This document shows positions 59,904-64,000 of a stretch of DNA of 64,000 nucleotides, in pieces (position 1 is the stretch's first letter; every line of letters starts with the position of its first letter). Origin of the DNA: UBA1764 sp045642565 (GTDB taxonomy: Bacteria > Bacillota > Clostridia > Peptostreptococcales > Anaerovoracaceae); the NCBI GenBank assembly GCA_045642565.1, contig JAZUJE010000003.1, positions 1-64,000 on the forward strand. The letters run 5' to 3'. The notes beneath the pieces were generated by a model. The model did no database searches and was not told where the DNA came from. It was given only the letters and a program-made list of their open reading frames with translations. Made by a program: the position numbers and the translations under genes.

Positions 59904-61051
59904 TGAAAAAGATACTTTGTCTTTCGACATCGAACTATTATCCATATCCTACAAGAAAGCAAAATGTTATGAACCGCCTGAATGATTGTGAAATCATTTA
60001 TGTGAACCCTGCATTCAGTTATATTGCTCCTTTAAAGGACAAAAAAATCAAGATTAGTGATTATAAAAAAGCCCCGCTGAAGGTTAAAGAAAATTTGTGG
60101 GTTTATAATCAAGCTCCTGTATTTCCTTTCTATAACAAAAAGCGTTGCATTAACAAGATAAATCAAAGGAAATTGGCGAAGCAGCTTGTTAAGATTTTAA
60201 ACGAAAGAAATTTTGGCGATGATTTTTATATTTGGTGTTATAGCCCGACTGTTTGCGATTTGATAGACCCACTTGCTGATGCCATTGGTGTCCAAAGGGC
60301 GGAATTATGGAAACGCACAATATATGATTGTGTTGATAGACATTCCGCATATCCGGGCATGATAAATCCTCAGCTTGTTGATTCCATGGAAGAAGATTTA
60401 GCAAGAAGGGCAGGGACGGTCTTTGCAACAGCTCAGGGCCTTTTCGATAGGTTAAAGACTTTTAATGAGAATTCATATCTCATTCCAAATGGTTGTAATT
60501 TTGAACTATTTAATAAAGTTGCAAGCATGACAAAAGATACAAACAAGCAAATTTTAGGTTTCGTTGGGATGCTTCAAGAATGTACAGATTATGAATGCCT
60601 TGAAGCTGTTGCTAAGGCATTCCCTGATGCTGAAATTCAGCTAATAGGGCGCAAGCTTCCTGGCGTAGACTTAAGTAGAATTGAAACATTTAAGAATATT
60701 AATTTTGTTGGATTGCTTCCTCAAGATGAATTACCAAACAGAATTAAAAACTTTGATGTTTGTTTAAATATTTTTAGAAATGACGAATTGTCAAAAGATG
60801 TCAGTCCTCTAAAATTCTATGAATATTTAGCAACAGGAAAACCTGTGGTAAGTACTCCGGTACCTCTTCAGGTTAGAGATTATGGCGAATGCATATATAT
60901 TGCCGAAAATAAAGAAGAGTTTGTCAGCAAGTGCAAAGAGGCGCTTACTGAAACGATAGATAATCCAAAAAGAACATTAAGACTTGAAGAAGCGAAAAAG
61001 TGTTCTTGGGATGAAAGAGTTAAAACAATGAGAAATATTCTATCATGGTAA
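59903..61051 (+). CDS. Glycosyltransferase (TuaH-like)
   Basis: The 382-aa protein starts MKKILCLSTSNYYPYPTRKQN. A GT-B fold is visible with LIPNGCNFELF, ILGFVGMLQECTDYECLEAV and SPLKFYEYLATGKPVVSTPV. It resembles TuaH-type enzymes of teichuronic-acid synthesis. Specificity unknown. It is coupled to the GT-CsaB gene by a TAATG overlap and is probably part of the same polymer pathway. Confidence 0.82.
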   Translation: MKKILCLSTSNYYPYPTRKQNVMNRLNDCEIIYVNPAFSYIAPLKDKKIKISDYKKAPLKVKENLWVYNQAPVFPFYNKKRCINKINQRKLAKQLVKILNERNFGDDFYIWCYSPTVCDLIDPLADAIGVQRAELWKRTIYDCVDRHSAYPGMINPQLVDSMEEDLARRAGTVFATAQGLFDRLKTFNENSYLIPNGCNFELFNKVASMTKDTNKQILGFVGMLQECTDYECLEAVAKAFPDAEIQLIGRKLPGVDLSRIETFKNINFVGLLPQDELPNRIKNFDVCLNIFRNDELSKDVSPLKFYEYLATGKPVVSTPVPLQVRDYGECIYIAENKEEFVSKCKEALTETIDNPKRTLRLEEAKKCSWDERVKTMRNILSW

Positions 61052-61060
61052 AGGAGAAAA

Positions 61061-61570
61061 ATGATGGAAAAAGGAAAGAGAAAAATTAACATAATTGATA
61101 TTGCAGTAATTGCTCTTTTAGTAATCGCAATTGGTGTTGTTGGCATTAAGCTTGCAGGAAACAAAGTGCAGGATGCTATTTCTACTAAAGTTGATTGCTA
61201 TGCTGAAGTAGTAATTGTTGGCGCTCAACCAAGAATTTATAACGAAATGGAGCGCCAGAATTTAGTAGGGCAGAAAATGGTTTCCGGCAATGAATTTTTA
61301 TCAGCAACAATTGAAGATGTATGGCTTGAAGATTATATCTGCCAGGTTCAGACATCTGAAGGTGTGACTGTAGATACTGTTGACCCGACTCAGAAGAATG
61401 TTGTTGTTCTTGTAAAAACGCAAGTTGCAGAAGGCACAGCTTCCCCTAAGATAGGTAGCCAGGAAATAAGAGCTGGTAAAACTTTTATTGTAAAGACACA
61501 AACTTTTGAAAGTTCCGGAATTATCCGTTATGTAAACTTTGGAGAATATACAAATCCTTATGAACATTAA
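61061..61570 (+). CDS. DUF4330 membrane protein
   Basis: The 169-aa protein (ATG 61064 is an alternative start with better spacing from AAGGAG) has an N-terminal membrane helix (IIDIAVIALLVIAIGVVGIKL, residues about 10-30) and an extracytoplasmic beta-rich domain of the DUF4330 type (YAEVVIVGAQPRIYNEMERQ). Its genes are often near wall-polymer genes. No function known. Its stop overlaps the start of the next gene. Confidence 0.8.
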   Translation: MMEKGKRKINIIDIAVIALLVIAIGVVGIKLAGNKVQDAISTKVDCYAEVVIVGAQPRIYNEMERQNLVGQKMVSGNEFLSATIEDVWLEDYICQVQTSEGVTVDTVDPTQKNVVVLVKTQVAEGTASPKIGSQEIRAGKTFIVKTQTFESSGIIRYVNFGEYTNPYEH

Positions 61571-63020
61571 TAAATTGTTAAAAGGAAGCGTGTTGTTATC
61601 AGGCGATGGACCTCTTCAGGACAAATATGAGGAATCTGCAACAAAGCGTGTCTGGGATAAATTTGCAAGCGCAGAAGACCCTGCAAAGACGTCCATTTAT
61701 AGAAAACCTTTTATTTGGCTTGAGAAGATATTTGATAGATCTTTATCTTGGCCGGTAGATCGCATCGTTTGTTTTCTATTCGCTTTCTATCTTCCAATTG
61801 AATATGTAATTCGAGATATTCTTAGCATAAGCATTCTTGCCTCTGTATGGGAAGAATTGTTTATTTGCGCAGGTATATTTGTTATATATCTAAAAGGACG
61901 TTTTGACAGAGTAAGTAGCATGGAAGTTGTGCTTTTGCTTTATGCCGGAGCATGCTTGGTGCTTTGCCTGATTAATAGGCCGTATCCGGCAGTTGCTTTC
62001 CCGGGATTTAGAGCTCAAGTTGAATATATAATTTGGTTCTTTATACTGATAAGACTAATTGATAGCAAAAAGACTGCGCGCTGGATAATTTGGCTTTTTG
62101 CCGGTGTAGTCTTTGTGATGTGCTTGCATGGAATATATCAATATATTATAGCTGTTCCTGTACCTGCAAGCTGGACAAGCCAGACCGAAACGGCTGTAAG
62201 GACAAGAGTATTTTCCATTACAGGAAGTCCAAACATATTTGGAGATATGATTGTTATGGCAACTCCAAGTGTTGCTGCACTTATATATTACTGCAAAAAA
62301 CCTGTAGAAAAGATTGCGGCATTTTGTTGTACCGGCATTATGTGCATTTGTATTTTATTCACTTTCTCAAAAGGATCGTGGATTGGACTTATGGTTGCAG
62401 TACTGGTATTTGCTATGTATTGTGATAAACGCATCATCATTGCTATAACGGCGGCTATTGCTTCGGTATTAATGGTTTCTTCAACAATAGTAAATAGAAT
62501 TGCATATTTGTTTACTGCTGACTATTTAGAAGCTGCGCAACGTGCCGGAAGATCAATGCGTTGGGAACTTGGTAGAAATCTTCTTGCTGAAGGAAATAAA
62601 TGGCTCGGTTTTGGACTTGGGCGCTATGGCGGAGCTGTTGCCATGAATAATAAGGTTCTTGACCAAACAGAGGATTTTGCTTATTACTACCTTGATAATT
62701 ATTACATGAAGACGTTGGTAGAGACCGGCTATATTGGTTTGATATTTTTCTTATTGTGCATAGCTGTATTATTGATATTCGGTGCAAGATCTTGCCATAG
62801 AGCGGGGATTAATTTTGTTGCCAATAGAAATATTGATCCGATATTTAGAAATGTAGGCAATGACAAAATTGTTTGTGCCGGTGTTTTTTCAGGCCTTTGC
62901 GGAGTTATGGCGCATTGCTATTTCGAAAACATATTTGAAGAGCCATATATGATGGCATACTTCTGGGGCTTGGCCGCGGTACTGATTTATTTTGGTTATC
63001 ATTCAAAAGCTAATGAATAA
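61560..63020 (+). CDS. O-antigen-ligase/Wzy-like membrane protein
   Basis: I chose ATG 61560 (486 aa). A TTG at 61539 would add seven residues but has no better ribosome-binding site. The protein has about 12 membrane helices and the Wzy/ligase features RVFSITGSPNIFGD and a large outer loop with AGRSMRWELGRNLLAEGNKWLGFGLGRYG. Such proteins polymerise or attach undecaprenyl-linked polysaccharide. It is likely the polymerase/ligase of the pyruvylated wall polymer made by the neighbouring genes. Confidence 0.82.
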   Translation: MNINKLLKGSVLLSGDGPLQDKYEESATKRVWDKFASAEDPAKTSIYRKPFIWLEKIFDRSLSWPVDRIVCFLFAFYLPIEYVIRDILSISILASVWEELFICAGIFVIYLKGRFDRVSSMEVVLLLYAGACLVLCLINRPYPAVAFPGFRAQVEYIIWFFILIRLIDSKKTARWIIWLFAGVVFVMCLHGIYQYIIAVPVPASWTSQTETAVRTRVFSITGSPNIFGDMIVMATPSVAALIYYCKKPVEKIAAFCCTGIMCICILFTFSKGSWIGLMVAVLVFAMYCDKRIIIAITAAIASVLMVSSTIVNRIAYLFTADYLEAAQRAGRSMRWELGRNLLAEGNKWLGFGLGRYGGAVAMNNKVLDQTEDFAYYYLDNYYMKTLVETGYIGLIFFLLCIAVLLIFGARSCHRAGINFVANRNIDPIFRNVGNDKIVCAGVFSGLCGVMAHCYFENIFEEPYMMAYFWGLAAVLIYFGYHSKANE

Positions 63021-63046
63021 AAGAAGTTCTTTTAGGAGATATTATT

Positions 63047-63649
63047 ATGAGTAAAATTATTACAGTCGCAAGAGAATTCGGAAGTGGCGGAAGACAATTT
63101 GCAAGAAAACTTGCAGAAGAACTCGGCTATGAGTATTATGACAAAGAAATATTAGCTGAGATAGCTAAGCATACAGAGTTTTCAGAAGAATACGTAAAAT
63201 CAATAGTTGACCGCAAACCACATAACTTATGGCCAATCAGAATTGGTAACAGCTTTTCTTCTGGGATGGATTATCAACTTCAGCAAATGCAATCAATATA
63301 TACGGCGCAGTTTGATGCTATCAACGAATTAGCCGAAAAATCAAATTGCGTTATTGTCGGACGTTGTGCTGACTATATTTTAAGAGATAAAAAACCTTTC
63401 AGAGTTTTTGTTTATGCAGATATGGATTATAAAGTTCAAAGATGCTTAAGAAACAGAAAAGATAACGAACCTGATACACCTGCAGAATTCGAAAAACTCA
63501 TTAAGAGACTTGATAAAAGCAGAGCAAAGTATTATAGCGATTACACAGGGCAAGAATGGGGAGATAAGCAATATTTCGACCTTTGCATCAATACTACCAA
63601 TGTGAATATGGATCAGCTGGTAAAGATTTTTGCAAATGTGTTTAAGTAA
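63047..63649 (+). CDS. Cytidylate-kinase-like family protein
   Basis: The 200-aa protein has the start ITVAREFGSGGRQFARKLAEELGYEYYDKE, matching the Cmk2 family with a Gly-rich P-loop-like segment (GSGGRQ) and a DRK-type lid. A nucleotide kinase activity is plausible but unproven. The family is common in Firmicutes next to regulatory or transport genes. AGGAG precedes the ATG. Confidence 0.85.
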   Translation: MSKIITVAREFGSGGRQFARKLAEELGYEYYDKEILAEIAKHTEFSEEYVKSIVDRKPHNLWPIRIGNSFSSGMDYQLQQMQSIYTAQFDAINELAEKSNCVIVGRCADYILRDKKPFRVFVYADMDYKVQRCLRNRKDNEPDTPAEFEKLIKRLDKSRAKYYSDYTGQEWGDKQYFDLCINTTNVNMDQLVKIFANVFK

Positions 63650-63667
63650 CAATGAAATCTTTAAGGC

Positions 63668-63702
63668 CCAAAGCCTCTTTAGAGGGGCTTTGGATTTTTT
63701 TT
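63668..63702 (+). terminator. Intrinsic terminator after the cell-surface cluster
   Basis: CCAAAGCCTCT (63668-63678) pairs with AGAGGGGCTTTGG (63681-63693, one G-U pair), followed by eight T residues. Confidence 0.88.
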
Positions 63703-63714
63703 AAGAAATTATCC

Positions 63715-63744
63715 TTGACATAGCCGTTCGGCTTAATTTATTAT
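63715..63744 (+). promoter_or_regulatory. Promoter of the terminal HTH gene
   Basis: TTGACA (63715-63720) and TATTAT (63739-63744) with an 18-bp spacer. The first operator copy lies between the boxes. Confidence 0.65.
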
Positions 63745-63772
63745 AATAGTATATAAATATAGCCGTTCGACT
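63722..63772. promoter_or_regulatory. Paired operators AGCCGTTCGGCT and AGCCGTTCGACT
   Basis: AGCCGTTCGGCT (63722-63733) is an inverted repeat with 5-bp arms. AGCCGTTCGACT (63761-63772) is a copy with one change. They are 39 bp apart and flank the -10 region. This layout fits autorepression by the HTH protein encoded next. Confidence 0.65.
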
Positions 63773-63791
63773 AAATAATAGGTGGGTTAGG

Positions 63792-64000
63792 ATGAAGTGT
63801 TTTAGTGCAAAAGAATTTGGTTTGGCAATTAAAGAAAGAAGACACAAACTCGGGTATACACAAAATCAGTTATCAGAAGTAACCGGTTTTAGTACAAGTT
63901 TTATTTCAGATCTTGAAAATGGAAAAGAAACTGCAGAGATAGGAAAAGCCATACACATTGCTACTATGTTGGGCCTTGATTTGCAAATTACTGAAAGAGG
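63792..64000 (+). CDS. HTH (Cro/C1, HipB-like) regulator, partial at window end
   Basis: The ORF starts MKCFSAKEFGLAIKERRHKLGYTQNQLSEV and has a helix-turn-helix (TQNQLSEVTGFSTSFISDLENGK). It has no stop before base 64000. The form resembles HipB/y4mF-type antitoxins, which are often followed by a HipA kinase gene. That cannot be tested here. The inverted repeats in its promoter are probable self-regulation sites. Confidence 0.75.
   Translation, partial: MKCFSAKEFGLAIKERRHKLGYTQNQLSEVTGFSTSFISDLENGKETAEIGKAIHIATMLGLDLQITER

Overview
The window is a gene-dense stretch of a low-G+C anaerobic Firmicute, probably a Clostridia-class amino-acid or butyrate fermenter. The gene order is clostridial/bacillar: tmk-holB-ricT-trmN6-(abrB); murB-PHP-rapZ-whiA; purR-spoVG-prs-pth-mfd-flippase-hup-rqcP. 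Desulfoferrodoxin, glutamate dehydrogenase, crotonase and 3-hydroxybutyryl-CoA dehydrogenase point to an anaerobe. The genus cannot be fixed from the sequence alone. No CRISPR array, prophage or intact transposase was seen.

Layout. 0-0.35 kb: end of an rRNA operon (23S tail, 5S, terminator). 0.38-3.3 kb: a tiny membrane ORF, then tmk, holB, ricT and trmN6, closed by a terminator shared with a convergent abrB. 4.0-6.3 kb: murA and a membrane-anchored PI-PLC-like protein. 6.4-9.8 kb: GltS-type symporter, ftcD, fchA and hutD-like (formiminoglutamate use). 9.8-12.2 kb (minus strand): nucleoside-kinase-like gene and a beta-CASP nuclease-like gene. 12.2-12.75 kb: a non-coding array of inverted and direct repeats. 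12.75-17.7 kb: an accessory island with richer G+C: VTC-type polyphosphate polymerase, DUF4956 membrane protein, Cthe_2159-like secreted protein, and a secreted BspA-like repeat protein. 17.9-23.3 kb: tRNA-Ser, TSCPD protein, an unusual EPSP-synthase-like protein, SPFH protein with a ribbon-helix-helix partner, and an ABC exporter. 23.4-31.7 kb: GH25 lipoprotein, a degenerate Fic-like protein, murB, PHP, rapZ, whiA, a copper-type P-ATPase, xpt, desulfoferrodoxin and thioredoxin. 31.8-51.6 kb: tRNA-Glu beside gltX, thrC, murC, purR, spoVG, prs, pth, mfd, flippase, hup, yqeY, rqcP, uvrB, uvrA, hydrolase and ung. 51.6-54.9 kb: gdhA, crt and hbd, each with palindromes near its promoter. 55-63.6 kb: a cell-surface cluster (secreted protein, SLH-domain phosphodiester glycosidase, GT-CsaB fusion, second GT, DUF4330, O-antigen-ligase-like protein, cytidylate-kinase-like protein). 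The window ends inside a Cro/C1-HTH regulator gene with paired operators.

How it fits together. The 55-63 kb cluster appears to build and pyruvylate a cell-wall polymer and to supply an SLH protein that would bind it. Crt and Hbd perform two reductive steps toward butyryl-CoA, and a Rex-like inverted repeat lies upstream of crt. FtcD and FchA pass formimino one-carbon units from histidine breakdown to tetrahydrofolate.

Most interesting observations. (1) Several housekeeping proteins look internally shortened in frame: CopA lacks the ATP-binding N-domain, HolB lacks its P-loop/zinc segment, MurB lacks a segment before its GLEF motif, and Mfd is short. (2) A Fic-fold protein has its HPFxxGNGR motif destroyed. 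(3) An EPSP-synthase-like protein has altered active-site residues. (4) Three genes start a few bases after an extended -10 box with no Shine-Dalgarno, which suggests leaderless mRNAs. (5) Paired palindromic operators lie upstream of SPFH/RHH and HTH genes.
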